From positions 1-59,072 of the forward strand of contig NZ_JAPZVN010000032.1 of the NCBI RefSeq assembly GCF_027533845.1: a DNA stretch of 59,072 nt, given 5' to 3'. Of this stretch, positions 17,879 to 26,456 are shown piece by piece. How positions within the stretch are numbered: position 1 is the stretch's first letter; every line of letters starts with the position of its first letter. The stretch comes from Streptomyces sp. RPT161 (lineage in GTDB: Bacteria > Actinomycetota > Actinomycetes > Streptomycetales > Streptomycetaceae). Below the pieces are notes generated by a model. That model saw only the letters and a program-made list of their open reading frames with translations. It did not search any database and was not told where the DNA came from. The position numbers were made by a program, and so were the translations under genes.

Positions 17879-18645
17879 CGTGGCCTCCTTCCTGCCGTCT
17901 TACTGCCGAAGGCGGTCTGGTAGTGCACAAACACGCGGACGTTGAACCAGGTATGGCCGATGACGGCGGCCAGCACGCTGCCGGTGGCCAAGGTGGCGGC
18001 GAGGGTGAACACTGATAGCGGCAATTTCGCTATGGCCTGGCCCCACCCGAACGGCAAGTGCGATAGGGCAAACGTCACCGACACGGCCGCTAACGCCATT
18101 GCCCCCAGGGGCCACGGCACTATCCGGAGGGCGATGTGGCCGAGTGCGCCGCGATACACCATCTCTTCAAGCACCGCCCCAACCACCAGCCACCAAAGGC
18201 CAACGCGTGTTTCTCGGGCCTGCTCGGTTCGGCTCCAGCGGTTCGAGGGCACCGCCTCTCGCACCTCGCGGGAGTCTTTTCCGTCTGCAGCGATGCCCAC
18301 TGGTCGCCCAGGGCCGCTGGCGCGGTGGGCGCGGGGCCGGCCCGCCGCCCCCCAGCGCCCGGCTAGGCGTGCTGTGATCCTTCGGTCGGTGTGCCACGCA
18401 AGGCGGCCGATCAGATAGCCGAGCGGAACCGAGGCGACCAAGCCGGGCCACCACCCATCGGTAAGCATGCCCGGTCCCTCCAGCCGCAGCCCCAGAACCA
18501 CTAACCCCGACATGATCACGAAGTAGGGTGCGAGGGCCGGGACCTGCGGGGCTTTGGGTTCTATCCACCGGCCGTGCAGGTGGGAGGCGAGCGCCATCGG
18601 CGCCAGCCCCCACAACACCAGCACGGCGACCAGATAGGCGTGCAT
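17875..18645 (-). CDS. CPBP (CAAX-type) intramembrane protease, probable leader peptidase
   Basis: This 256-aa protein has about seven membrane segments and the CPBP motifs: EEMVYRG at about residue 160, SHLPFGWG and the last-helix motif GHTWFNV. These glutamic-type intramembrane proteases include SagE of streptolysin S and PznE of plantazolicin, which are proposed to remove the leader or give immunity. The gene begins two bases after the YcaO stop and overlaps the next start. It is the best candidate for cleaving the precursor leader. Confidence 0.78.
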   Translation of the reverse strand: MHAYLVAVLVLWGLAPMALASHLHGRWIEPKAPQVPALAPYFVIMSGLVVLGLRLEGPGMLTDGWWPGLVASVPLGYLIGRLAWHTDRRITARLAGRWGAAGRPRAHRASGPGRPVGIAADGKDSREVREAVPSNRWSRTEQARETRVGLWWLVVGAVLEEMVYRGALGHIALRIVPWPLGAMALAAVSVTFALSHLPFGWGQAIAKLPLSVFTLAATLATGSVLAAVIGHTWFNVRVFVHYQTAFGSKTAGRRPR

Positions 18646-18647
18646 GA

Positions 18648-20003
18648 TCAGGGGTACGGATGCGGCAGGGGATTGACGAACCCGCCGTAGTCAGCGAACC
18701 GCGGGTGCGCAGCCGGCGGGGCACTCGGCAGCGGCAGACTTAGGGTGTCCGGAGACCACACGCGCATCACTGTGAATCCCAGCTGGCGGATATCGGCGGT
18801 TGTCAGATCCGCCCAAAACAGGTGCTTCCCCGTGGAGCGGAATGCGTCCACCACTGATCGCACGATCTCGCGGGGCTGGCGCGTATCGTCTGCGGGCAGG
18901 TCGCTCGCCGGTTTGCGAACATGCTGGGCGAACCGCCTCTCCACCAGCTGCGCGCCGTCCCGGCTGGCGTAGTAGCCGACGTTGGACTCCAAGTCGAACA
19001 TGCCCGCCAGCTGGTCCTCGACCGGCCCAGCGGCCGGATCCGTGGCGTGTTCGAGCAGGCTCCACCCCGCGAGAGCGTGGACACCGACCGTCTCCAGCAA
19101 CGCCCGGTACATCGCCCGCTCCAAGCTCGCCCCCGATCCCAGCCCGCAACTGAGGGCCGGAACAGCGTTGTTCGGCGAACGCAGGAGGCAAGCCACGGTG
19201 AAGCCGGGGAGATCCGGGTTCGGAAGGTAATGGAATTCCGGCGCGACAGTGCTGGCGTAGTGCCGGTCCAAGAACCCCTTGAGAGCGGCCAGCCGCTCGT
19301 CCGCCTCAATCAGCACGCTTTCGGTGTTGCCGTACCAGTGGCCCATGGCGGTGTCGAGTTGGATCAGCTCATACAGTCCCCCGCGTAGCGCAGCGTCAGG
19401 AACGGTGTGGGCCGCTGTGCCCGTCGTCACCGCCGAGACCAGCCAGGGCTCAGTGTCAGCAGGCACGTATCCGAGGAGGAACTGCTGTGCCGGGACCAAG
19501 GATTCGGTGTGGTCGAGGAGGGAGGGCACTCGGACCCAGCCCATCGCGGCGTTGGGGTCGAACGGCTGGTAAGGAAAGTTCTCCCGGTTGAGCTGGGCGC
19601 TATCGAAGAGATTGAGGGCGGCGGAGTCGATGACCGGCTCTCCGCAGTCAACCAGTTCCGCGTGGCTGGCCATCACGACGGGTAGGCGGCCCTCTCGCAC
19701 CACAGAGTGCCCCGCGTAGCGTTCCAGCGTCTCGCCGAGGACCCGGATACGGGATTCGAACGGCAGGAAGCCAAAGCCGCCGATGTGGTAGAAGCCGGCC
19801 TTGGGCGCCGGGCGGTTCTGCCACAGGTGGACCCCCGTGAGATCAGCGCCTTCGACGAACATGCGCGGGGAGCGCAGCGGCTTGTTCAACCCTCCGATGG
19901 AGGTGATCAGCCCGCACAACCTGCCCTGCATCTGGCTCTGCAGCGATGCGGCGCGTTCGTCCTCATCCCGCCAGACCCTCAGCGCCAGTTGCGTGTCACT
20001 CAC
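18648..20003 (-). CDS. YcaO cyclodehydratase (azoline formation)
   Basis: This 451-aa protein is a YcaO enzyme, which uses ATP to activate backbone amides so that Cys, Ser and Thr cyclise to thiazolines and oxazolines. Family features are RIRVLGETLERYAGHS at about residue 90, GLGSGASLERAMYRALLETV at about residue 300, and a proline-rich C terminus PLPHPYP typical of azoline-forming members. GTG 20003 overlaps the end of the E1-like gene by eight bases; the in-frame extension to 20072 lies inside that gene and is rejected. It works with the E1-like protein encoded just upstream. Confidence 0.9.
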   Translation of the reverse strand: MSDTQLALRVWRDEDERAASLQSQMQGRLCGLITSIGGLNKPLRSPRMFVEGADLTGVHLWQNRPAPKAGFYHIGGFGFLPFESRIRVLGETLERYAGHSVVREGRLPVVMASHAELVDCGEPVIDSAALNLFDSAQLNRENFPYQPFDPNAAMGWVRVPSLLDHTESLVPAQQFLLGYVPADTEPWLVSAVTTGTAAHTVPDAALRGGLYELIQLDTAMGHWYGNTESVLIEADERLAALKGFLDRHYASTVAPEFHYLPNPDLPGFTVACLLRSPNNAVPALSCGLGSGASLERAMYRALLETVGVHALAGWSLLEHATDPAAGPVEDQLAGMFDLESNVGYYASRDGAQLVERRFAQHVRKPASDLPADDTRQPREIVRSVVDAFRSTGKHLFWADLTTADIRQLGFTVMRVWSPDTLSLPLPSAPPAAHPRFADYGGFVNPLPHPYP

Positions 20004-21033
20004 TGGCCCACACCCTCGCGTCGAAGTACAAGCTCGCGTCGTCCCGGCCCCGCACCGATCCGCAGGCAGCACACCCTGGCAACCGCAGCACGTCCTGGTA
20101 GGCGATTTCCATGGTGGGCAGGTAAATGCCCAGGACCTTGCCGATGGTGAACGTCGACCCTGTGCTCAGGTAGTTGACCGCCTCCAGGGCGGCGTGCCCC
20201 GCGAGGATCTGTCGGACGGCCGCGAGCATGGGTGGCTTGCCATGCTTTACGGCGCTGGCGGCGAGGGCCTGTTTGTAGGCCACGTAGCTGGCGGATTCAC
20301 GCAGGTTCATCACCACCCGCGTCTCGAAGCACTCGTAGCACGGTGAGCTGCCGGGAACGATAGTGGGGCCTACGAGCAGGAACGGCCCGTCGAGGGCCAC
20401 ATGCGTCCACGGGATGTCCAGCTCGATCGCTATTCGGTTGAACGCGCGGGACCGGATCGGGTTGACGACCCCTTGCGACCACAGCATGTAGGCGCCGCGC
20501 AGTTCGGCGAACGACTCGGCGAGGTGCGCCAGCCTCAGCCCGTCATGTGTGGCGGTCTCATCCAAGGTCGCTATGCGCTCGGCCAGCCGGTTACCGGCAC
20601 AAAGCCGCTCGACCTTGGTTGTGTTCGCGTCCTGGACGAGGTCGGCAATGGCTCCCGCGAGCGGCTCGTCGCCCATCACCACGCACCGCTCGGATCGGCT
20701 GGTGGCTGCACCGTCTTCTACGCGAAGCGCCGACATCTGGTCCAGGTAGGAGTCCAGCGCACTACCAGGACTCCATTCGACAGCGTCCAGCGTCCGTAGG
20801 TGATCCACAACGGCTTCCACCGTGGCGCGGGACACCCCGTGCGCCTTGGCGAGTTCCTTGTGACTTTGGGCGCCGTCCAGGCCACGGATCAGGTCGAACA
20901 GCTTGCCCTTGCCCGACTCATCAGTGACCGTGTACGAGCGAGGGTTCCACACTCCCGTGCGCAACTCGACGACATCGGGACTGTGCCCGACCACCGTGAA
21001 GGAACGCTTCACACGGGCTTCTGTTCCTGCCAT
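19996..21033 (-). CDS. E1-like leader-binding protein of the azoline synthetase
   Basis: This 345-aa protein has an N-terminal winged-helix RiPP recognition element (SFTVVGHSPDVVELRTG through VSRATVEAVVDHLRTLDAVEW, residues 11-90) and a ThiF/E1-like C-terminal domain with two zinc pairs, CYECFETR and CAACG. These are the marks of the C-protein (TOMM leader-peptide-binding protein) that delivers the precursor to YcaO. It lies between SagB and YcaO, overlapping the latter. No ATP-binding activity is needed in this class. Confidence 0.87.
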   Translation of the reverse strand: MAGTEARVKRSFTVVGHSPDVVELRTGVWNPRSYTVTDESGKGKLFDLIRGLDGAQSHKELAKAHGVSRATVEAVVDHLRTLDAVEWSPGSALDSYLDQMSALRVEDGAATSRSERCVVMGDEPLAGAIADLVQDANTTKVERLCAGNRLAERIATLDETATHDGLRLAHLAESFAELRGAYMLWSQGVVNPIRSRAFNRIAIELDIPWTHVALDGPFLLVGPTIVPGSSPCYECFETRVVMNLRESASYVAYKQALAASAVKHGKPPMLAAVRQILAGHAALEAVNYLSTGSTFTIGKVLGIYLPTMEIAYQDVLRLPGCAACGSVRGRDDASLYFDARVWASE

Positions 21034-21072
21034 GCGTCAACTCCGAGGAAGTAATCGAAGGGAGAGGGGCCG

Positions 21073-21990
21073 TCAACGACGAGCGCCGAGCAGCACCATG
21101 TGCACGACCGCCCGGTACACCCCGTCGATGCCAAGCGCCCGATGAGTCTCGTCATCGAAAAAGCCCGAGTAGTCCAGGCTGCCCAAGCCAAGCGCGGTCG
21201 CTGTCAGGTGGATGTTCTGCGCGATCGAGCCGGTCTCATGCAGCACGAAACGCAGTCCCCGCGGTCCGTACTTGCGCATCGAGCGCCATGGGGAAGCAAC
21301 GAACAGCAGCAGGGCCCCGCATGTTCCGGCCAGATCGTCTCCGGCAACGTCCGCGCACGAGGACAACAGCCTGGTCAGCTCTTGCTCCCCTGCCCATGTC
21401 TCCAACGCGTCGGCATCCGGCAGGTACCGGTAGATGCCGCGCTCCAGCTCCGTGATGTTGCGGGCGACGACCCACACTTCGACTGGGAACAGACCCCCTG
21501 CACTTGGCGCGGTGCGCAGCCGAAGCGCCGCCTCACCGCCGGACTCCAACCGGGACTGAACCTCGATTGTCTCCGAATCGCCGTACCTGAGCACGCTCGC
21601 CAACGATCCGAAGGGCAGCGGGGCGGAGGCGAAATCACGGGCACTGCGACGGCCTGCGAGCACCTGGGCCAAGGAGACATCAGACAGCCTGGATTCGGGC
21701 AGCTGGATTCTTTTGGCTCCATCAAGCGGACTGCGCGTTGCCTGGGCCAAGGCGATGGTGACCGGGTCGGTGAAATAGTGGGCGACCGACAGCTGGGTTT
21801 CCCGGTCGTGCCGTGTGTTGCGGCTAGCGACCAGGAACTCCTCAGCGACGCGCGGCAGAGCATCGGACGCGTTGTGGTTGTCAAACCTGAGCGGGTGAGT
21901 GCGCAGCCCCACGCCCAGGGCCTGCGGGCTGACTTCGCGGGCCTCCGTGGTGACCAGCGCATCCCGCACATCGGTCGGGCTATAGGTCAA
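21073..21990 (-). CDS. SagB-type FMN-dependent azoline dehydrogenase
   Basis: This 305-aa protein belongs to the SagB/ThcOx nitroreductase-fold group that oxidises azolines to aromatic azoles. Visible features are GRRSARDFASAPLPFGSLASVL, RTAPSAGGLFPVEVWVV, RGIYRYLPDAD, KYGPRGLRFVLHETGSIAQNI and YSGFFDDETHRALGIDG. The start is uncertain: TTG 21990 keeps the longest frame, GTG 21969 is an alternative. It follows the precursor after 102 bases containing a strong hairpin. Its presence predicts fully aromatic oxazoles and thiazoles in the product. Confidence 0.88.
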   Translation of the reverse strand: MTYSPTDVRDALVTTEAREVSPQALGVGLRTHPLRFDNHNASDALPRVAEEFLVASRNTRHDRETQLSVAHYFTDPVTIALAQATRSPLDGAKRIQLPESRLSDVSLAQVLAGRRSARDFASAPLPFGSLASVLRYGDSETIEVQSRLESGGEAALRLRTAPSAGGLFPVEVWVVARNITELERGIYRYLPDADALETWAGEQELTRLLSSCADVAGDDLAGTCGALLLFVASPWRSMRKYGPRGLRFVLHETGSIAQNIHLTATALGLGSLDYSGFFDDETHRALGIDGVYRAVVHMVLLGARR

Positions 21991-22039
21991 GGTGCATCAT
22001 CCATTCGTGAACCGCCGGAACGGGCCTGGACAGCAATGC

Positions 22040-22071
22040 GCCGGGCAGGCAACAGGTGCTGCCTGCCCGGC
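22040..22071 (-). terminator. Hairpin between precursor and enzymes (attenuator)
   Basis: GCCGGGCAGGCA (22040-22051) and TGCCTGCCCGGC (22060-22071) form a perfect 12-bp stem with an 8-base loop. It lies 21 bases past the precursor stop and 49 bases before the SagB start. A partial terminator here would give much more precursor than enzyme mRNA, a common RiPP arrangement. Confidence 0.7.
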
Positions 22072-22092
22072 ATCCCTGAATCAGGGGTTCAT

Positions 22093-22221
22093 TCAGCGGG
22101 TGACCGCCGCCGAGCAGCACGACGTGCCCGGGATCACGATCGCCTCGTCACGCTCATCGCTGAGGGTGACCTGCGCCGTGGTGTTGCGGTGCTCAACCGT
22201 GGCCTCAGAACGCAGCTTCAT
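22093..22221 (-). CDS. LAP precursor peptide (42 aa)
   Basis: ATG 22221 is preceded by a near-ideal AAGGAGGT six bases upstream and opens 42 codons to TGA. The peptide begins MKLRSEATVEHRNTTAQ, continues with an acidic stretch (SDERDEAIVIPG) and ends TSCCSAAVTR. The C-terminal T-S-C-C-S run can give up to five adjacent azoles, as in the polyazole tracts of plantazolicin or azolemycin; a further Thr41 is also present. It is the first gene of the operon containing SagB, E1-like, YcaO and CPBP genes. The cleavage site is not known; after IPG (residue 32) is one guess. Too short for standard ORF cut-offs. Confidence 0.85.
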   Translation of the reverse strand: MKLRSEATVEHRNTTAQVTLSDERDEAIVIPGTSCCSAAVTR

Positions 22222-22455
22222 GGGGTTACACCTCCTTATCTTGGGTAGAAACGACATGCCTCGACAGGCGGGCGACTACCGCGTGAGGAAGAGGTCGCAC
22301 TCGACTCCTCACGTGGTGGTACGGCCCAGGCGCTCCAGATCTTCTGGAGACCACCCACGGCGAGCGTCCCCCCAGCCCCGGTACGGCCTCAAGAGATCAG
22401 AACAACTTGTGCGACTCCTGAGGCGCCTGAGGAAGCACGTGATAGACGAACGGGC
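22222..22455. promoter_or_regulatory. Divergent promoter of the LAP cluster with inverted repeats
   Basis: This 234-base gap lies between the precursor (minus) and the P450 (plus). Two inverted repeats are visible: CGTGAGGA (22282-22289) with TCCTCACG (22306-22313), and CTCCAG (22333-22338) with CTGGAG (22344-22349). They may bind the XRE or MmyB-type regulators. The TetR motif is not present here, so exporter and biosynthesis seem to be controlled separately. Confidence 0.5.
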
Positions 22456-23673
22456 ATGACACAGCCCGCCACTCAGCCGCAACCGTTCGCCCAGTCGAAC
22501 GCTGCTCTGCCGTACCAGGCCTACCGTCACCTGTTGCAGGGCGGCCCCATCCATCACATGGAAGTCGCTCCCAAGGTGATGGCATGGCTGGTGTGTGACT
22601 ACAGCACCTCTCGCACTTTGATGTCCGATGCCCGCCTCAGCATTGACCCAGTCTCCACAACACCCGAAGTTCGAAGCGCGCTCCTTGGGCTAGCGACAGA
22701 GGAGAAACAATCCCTCTACGGCCGCCACCTTCTGGCCACAGACTCGCCCGACCACACGCGCATGCGGCGAATCATGTCCCGTACGCTCACCGCACGTCGC
22801 ATACTCGCGATGGAACCAAAAGTCCTACAGATCACCGAGTCGCTCCTGGACAGCCTCGAAGAGCACGACGAGGCTGATCTGCTCGCCGAGTTCGCCCTGC
22901 CGTTGACCATCCGTGTCCTTGCCGACTTGATCGGGCTGCCAGACGATGGCACCGAACTGTTCCACCGGCTGGGACTGCTGGTGCTGCGCGGGGAAGCGGC
23001 CGAGGACGAGGTGTTTGGGCAGGTTATCGCCACCCTAGCGGCCTACCTCAACGGCCTCACGGCTCATCCCGACGCGATCGCTGACGGCGGGCTAATGAGA
23101 CTGCTACTTGATGCCCACGCTCACCAAGAAATCACCGACGAGGAGCGGAACTCACTGCTGTTCCAGCTGTTCTTCGCCGGACATGAAAGCACCGCGTACT
23201 TCATCACGAACGCCGTCGCCACTCTCCTCGCCCACCCTGACCAGTTCGCACTCCTCCACGATGCCCCTGGCCTAGTCGATAATGCGATCGAGGAACTTCT
23301 CCGCTACGAGGGTTCGGTCAAGTCGGCCACGTGGCGGTTCCCTACCGAGCCAATCGAGATCGACGGGGTGCGCATACCCGCAGGAGATCCCGTCCTGATC
23401 CTTTTCGCCGCTGCGAACCGTGACTCAGACTTCGTGCAGGACCCGGACCGACTCGACATCACCCGACCGCCCTCAGCGCACCTGTCGTTCGGGCACGGCG
23501 TCCACCACTGTCTCGGGCATGCGCTGGGCCGCATGGAGGCCAAGGCCGCCATTACCTCACTGATCACCCGCTACCCCGCTGTGCGTCTCAGCGTCCCGCA
23601 CCACGCCCTGCCCTGGCGGGCCAACATCGTGATGCGCGGCATGAGCCACCTACCCGTCAACCTTACGCACTGA
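22456..23673 (+). CDS. Cytochrome P450 of the LAP cluster
   Basis: This 405-aa protein is a soluble bacterial P450. It has the I-helix oxygen-activation motif AGHEST, the K-helix ELLR, and the haem loop SFGHGVHHCLGHALG with Cys at about residue 352. It is transcribed away from the precursor, 29 bases ahead of a methyltransferase gene. Likely role: hydroxylation or other oxidation of the azole peptide. The redox partner is not encoded nearby. Confidence 0.9.
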   Translation: MTQPATQPQPFAQSNAALPYQAYRHLLQGGPIHHMEVAPKVMAWLVCDYSTSRTLMSDARLSIDPVSTTPEVRSALLGLATEEKQSLYGRHLLATDSPDHTRMRRIMSRTLTARRILAMEPKVLQITESLLDSLEEHDEADLLAEFALPLTIRVLADLIGLPDDGTELFHRLGLLVLRGEAAEDEVFGQVIATLAAYLNGLTAHPDAIADGGLMRLLLDAHAHQEITDEERNSLLFQLFFAGHESTAYFITNAVATLLAHPDQFALLHDAPGLVDNAIEELLRYEGSVKSATWRFPTEPIEIDGVRIPAGDPVLILFAAANRDSDFVQDPDRLDITRPPSAHLSFGHGVHHCLGHALGRMEAKAAITSLITRYPAVRLSVPHHALPWRANIVMRGMSHLPVNLTH

Positions 23674-23702
23674 TCCGCCCACACCAACAGAGAAGAGAAC
23701 CC

Positions 23703-24746
23703 ATGAACGACACCGGCCCAGAGGTCTTCCCCGAGTGGATGCCACCGCACCTACGCCTCATGCAACTCGTGGCCGCCAAATGGATCACTCAACCACTGAT
23801 CGCATTAACCCGGCTCAACATAGCCGACCTACTCATAAGCGGTCCTCGCACCGTCGAAGACCTCGCTGATGCCTGCGGAGTCAAGTCCGGCCCCCTGCAC
23901 CGCTGCCTGCGCGCCACCGCTGCCGTAGGCGTGTTCGCCGAGCTGGGCGACGGCCGCTACTCGTTGACGCCCATGGGCCGTCACCTCACTTCGGGCACCG
24001 AGCTCTCACTGCGCGACTTCACTCTCTTCCTGGCCGACGAGTCCACCACACAGTCGTTTGACCGCATCCTGGACGTGCTCCGTACCGGTCGGCCAAGCTT
24101 CGAAGACGCCAACGGCAAGGCCCTGTTCCAGTACCTGGATGATGAACCTGAACTACGCGCCGTCTACCAAGGCGCGTGGGCCCCACTCACAGCCGGTGTC
24201 GCCAAAGCCCTGATGAACACCTTCGACTTCACTGACACCAAGGTCGTTGCCGACCTCGGTGGGGGAACCGGCACACTGCTACGTACCATCCTGGACACAC
24301 ATCCACATATCACGGGCATCCTGATGGACCGGCCGGAAGTTGTCCGCCAGGCGCACCCCGACCTCACCACCGGCTCTCTAGCGAATCGCGTGGAGTTGGC
24401 TGCTGGTTCCCTCCCTTCAGACGTACCGCCCGACGCGGACATCTACATCATCAAGAACGCCCTGCACTGCCTGGACGCTGAAACCGTCACCGCAACTCTC
24501 CGAGCTGTGCGCGCAACGATCGGCGACCGCCGCGACGCACGGTTACTCCTCATCGAATCGGTGATCACGCCAGGCAACGGGTACGACTGGGGACGCTTCG
24601 TCGACATCGAAGTGATGATCAACTGTGGTGGCCGTATCCACACTCGCGACGAATGGGACTCCCTTCTCGCCTCGTGCGACTTCACTCTCACCGAGGCCAG
24701 CGAACTCCTGCCGCCTCAGTGGCTATTGAGCGCCCGTCCCAGCTGA
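23703..24746 (+). CDS. SAM-dependent O-methyltransferase
   Basis: This 347-aa protein resembles small-molecule O-methyltransferases of antibiotic pathways: an N-terminal winged-helix dimerisation part (LIALTRLNIADLLISGPRTVEDLADACGV), then the SAM motif VVADLGGGTGTLL at about residue 180, and ALHCLDAETVTATLRAV with the later HTRDEWDSLLASCDFTL. It follows the P450 by 29 bases and probably methylates a hydroxyl introduced by it, or a peptide terminus. Start at ATG 23703 after a purine-rich AGAGAAGAG. Confidence 0.87.
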   Translation: MNDTGPEVFPEWMPPHLRLMQLVAAKWITQPLIALTRLNIADLLISGPRTVEDLADACGVKSGPLHRCLRATAAVGVFAELGDGRYSLTPMGRHLTSGTELSLRDFTLFLADESTTQSFDRILDVLRTGRPSFEDANGKALFQYLDDEPELRAVYQGAWAPLTAGVAKALMNTFDFTDTKVVADLGGGTGTLLRTILDTHPHITGILMDRPEVVRQAHPDLTTGSLANRVELAAGSLPSDVPPDADIYIIKNALHCLDAETVTATLRAVRATIGDRRDARLLLIESVITPGNGYDWGRFVDIEVMINCGGRIHTRDEWDSLLASCDFTLTEASELLPPQWLLSARPS

Positions 24747-25365
24747 CAACTCGCATGGCCTCTGCCGGGTGTGGCGACTGTCAGCGGCCGCGAGCCCCCA
24801 ATCGCGCGGGGAAGGCAGACCGGCTCACGTTTGGCGCGCCGAGATCCAATGTCGTTTTCCCTCTCTTCAGCGGGTGCGCTGGTGGCTGCAGGGGCTGGAC
24901 TGCGGTATGGCGGAGGCGGCAGCGCACGAGGCCGGCCTCCCTGATCTCGGAGGGATTGCTCGCGTGGTTCGAAACTCATGGCAGTTGGTGTGTGGGTGAT
25001 CCCATGGGCGGCGCCTGCGAGAGCCGCGGAGCCGCTTGTGACCGCGCGGCCGCCTCCAGTTGGGGTGCCATTGTGTGAGGTAACGGCTCGTGGCTTTTCG
25101 GACCCAGCCGCAACCGCACGCGAGCGCCATGGGTGTGGCTCACCGTCGTGGTCAGTGCTCCCGCCTCGACGTGGCCGACAGTAAGGCCGGGTGCTGGAAG
25201 AAGATCAAGGTTCGGGTAGTGGCGTGGTGGGCTGGGTCTGCCATGACCACATGCAAGCAGCCCGAGACAATCTGCCCGCATGCACCGATCAGGCGGCCGA
25301 ACCCATCTGCCCCTTCCGGGCCGGGGCCTGAAGCTTCCCCGGCCCGGGGTTGTCACGGGGGTGCG
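24747..25365. other. Decayed DNA, no gene recognised
   Basis: No frame in these roughly 620 bases has a convincing start, codon pattern or family motif. It marks the end of the LAP cluster and the start of a run of broken mobile-element genes. Confidence 0.45.
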
Positions 25366-25660
25366 CTACAGCTTGCGCACGTGGTCTCCTTCGTCGAGCA
25401 GCATCGCGAGATTCGATCCCCGAGTCCCAGGCGATGGCCAAGCGATTCCGCCACTGCTCGCCCGGCTGATGAGCCGTCACCGTACCTTCATCGCCCGGTG
25501 GTAGGTGGGTGTGCGGATCGGTGGTGTGGACCAAGGCGACCCTGTCTCCGGGACGAAACATCGCGCCGGGGCTCTTGCCGATGACGCGGCTGAGAGCGGT
25601 GGCAGTGAACTGCGTATCGGGGTGAACTTGTAGGTGGTCGAGGATCATCTGCGCAGCGCG
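25366..25660 (-). pseudogene. Broken winged-helix / DUF4314 fusion with frameshift
   Basis: The frame begins with MILDHLQVHPDTQFTATALSRVIGKSPGA, resembling the winged-helix tail of plasmid/phage-type proteins, and runs straight into FRPGDRVALVHTTDPHTHLPPGDEGTV, the start of a DUF4314 protein. At the C4 run 25418-25421 the frame is lost: removing one base restores AMLLDEGDHVRKL and a stop at 25366, the expected DUF4314 ending. So either one base was gained or the assembly has a homopolymer error. An upstream stop in the same frame separates it from a basic segment ending KLTVVTGR. Confidence 0.55.
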
Positions 25661-25829
25661 CCGGGTGCGAGCCGCTGATTGCTACCGCCCGGTCACCACG
25701 GTCAGTTTCGGCGTTGGGGGCTTCCCCTTGGGTGGCCGAGGCGGTTTCTGTCGGCGCGCAAGGCGCGTCTTTCGCGGCCGCGCTGCTCCACTCGCAGCCA
25801 CCCTGCCCGCAGCAGACCAAGAGGAGTCG

Positions 25830-26411
25830 CGCCGCCACACAGAGCGTGAACAAGCACTACGCATAGCAGCGGCAGACGTCACCGCCCGACGGGAACGCCA
25901 TTTCCACGCACTGGAAGTGGCGGACGGACTGGATCAGAGCTTCATCCGGGGTGTGCAGATGCGCGTCGCGGACCTGGACGAGCAGATCCGCGCCAAGCAA
26001 GCCGAGATCAAGACACTTCGGCAGAGGGCCCCAGCTCACAGGGCCCCGCGCTCGTCGACTCCTCGCCGACTGGAACCCGCGAGATCACCGCGCCCGAGAT
26101 TCCCTCCGCCGGAGAATGATCGAGGCCTTCCGGCTGCAAATGCACTATGACAAGCGCGCCAACCGCGTCCGCTGCCGTGTAGTGCTGGCCGGTGACACCG
26201 TCGACGCAACGGCCCGCATCGCCAGTGAGGCCCTGCGGGCGGGGCGGTCGGACGGGTCTTCTGTCCCCATCTGTGTTGTGCACCCAACGAGCCACAACGC
26301 GAAAACCGATGTGCTGATCGAGGGCCCGCCGATCAGTCTCTTGCCGGTGCACGCGAAAGCGCGGCGCGCGGGTTACTGTGCGGCCCCGGAGTCGCCGCCG
26401 AGCGGATCGTA
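25830..26411 (+). pseudogene. Recombinase C-terminal remnant (copy 1)
   Basis: Fragments in shifting frames read like the C-terminal part of a large serine recombinase: RVADLDEQIRAKQAEIKTLR (about 25965-26025), then in another frame LRRRMIEAFRLQMHYDKRANR and RCRVVLAGDTVDATARIA. At least two frame changes separate them, and no N-terminal catalytic domain is present. The same segments occur rearranged near 56.88-57.23 kb. The recombinase label is by resemblance and moderately sure. Confidence 0.5.
26182..26375 (+). repeat. Direct repeat, copy 1 (partner at 57.09 kb)
   Basis: From GTGCTGGCCGGTGACACCG to about 26375 the sequence matches 57088-57280 in the same orientation at roughly 80-85 per cent by eye. 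It includes the nearly identical core TCTGTGTTGTGCACCCAACG. It encodes the tail of the recombinase remnant and flanking DNA. Confidence 0.65.
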
Positions 26412-26456
26412 GTTCGATGGTGGTCTGGGTATCCGGGTCCGGGCTGAGTGCCCTGT

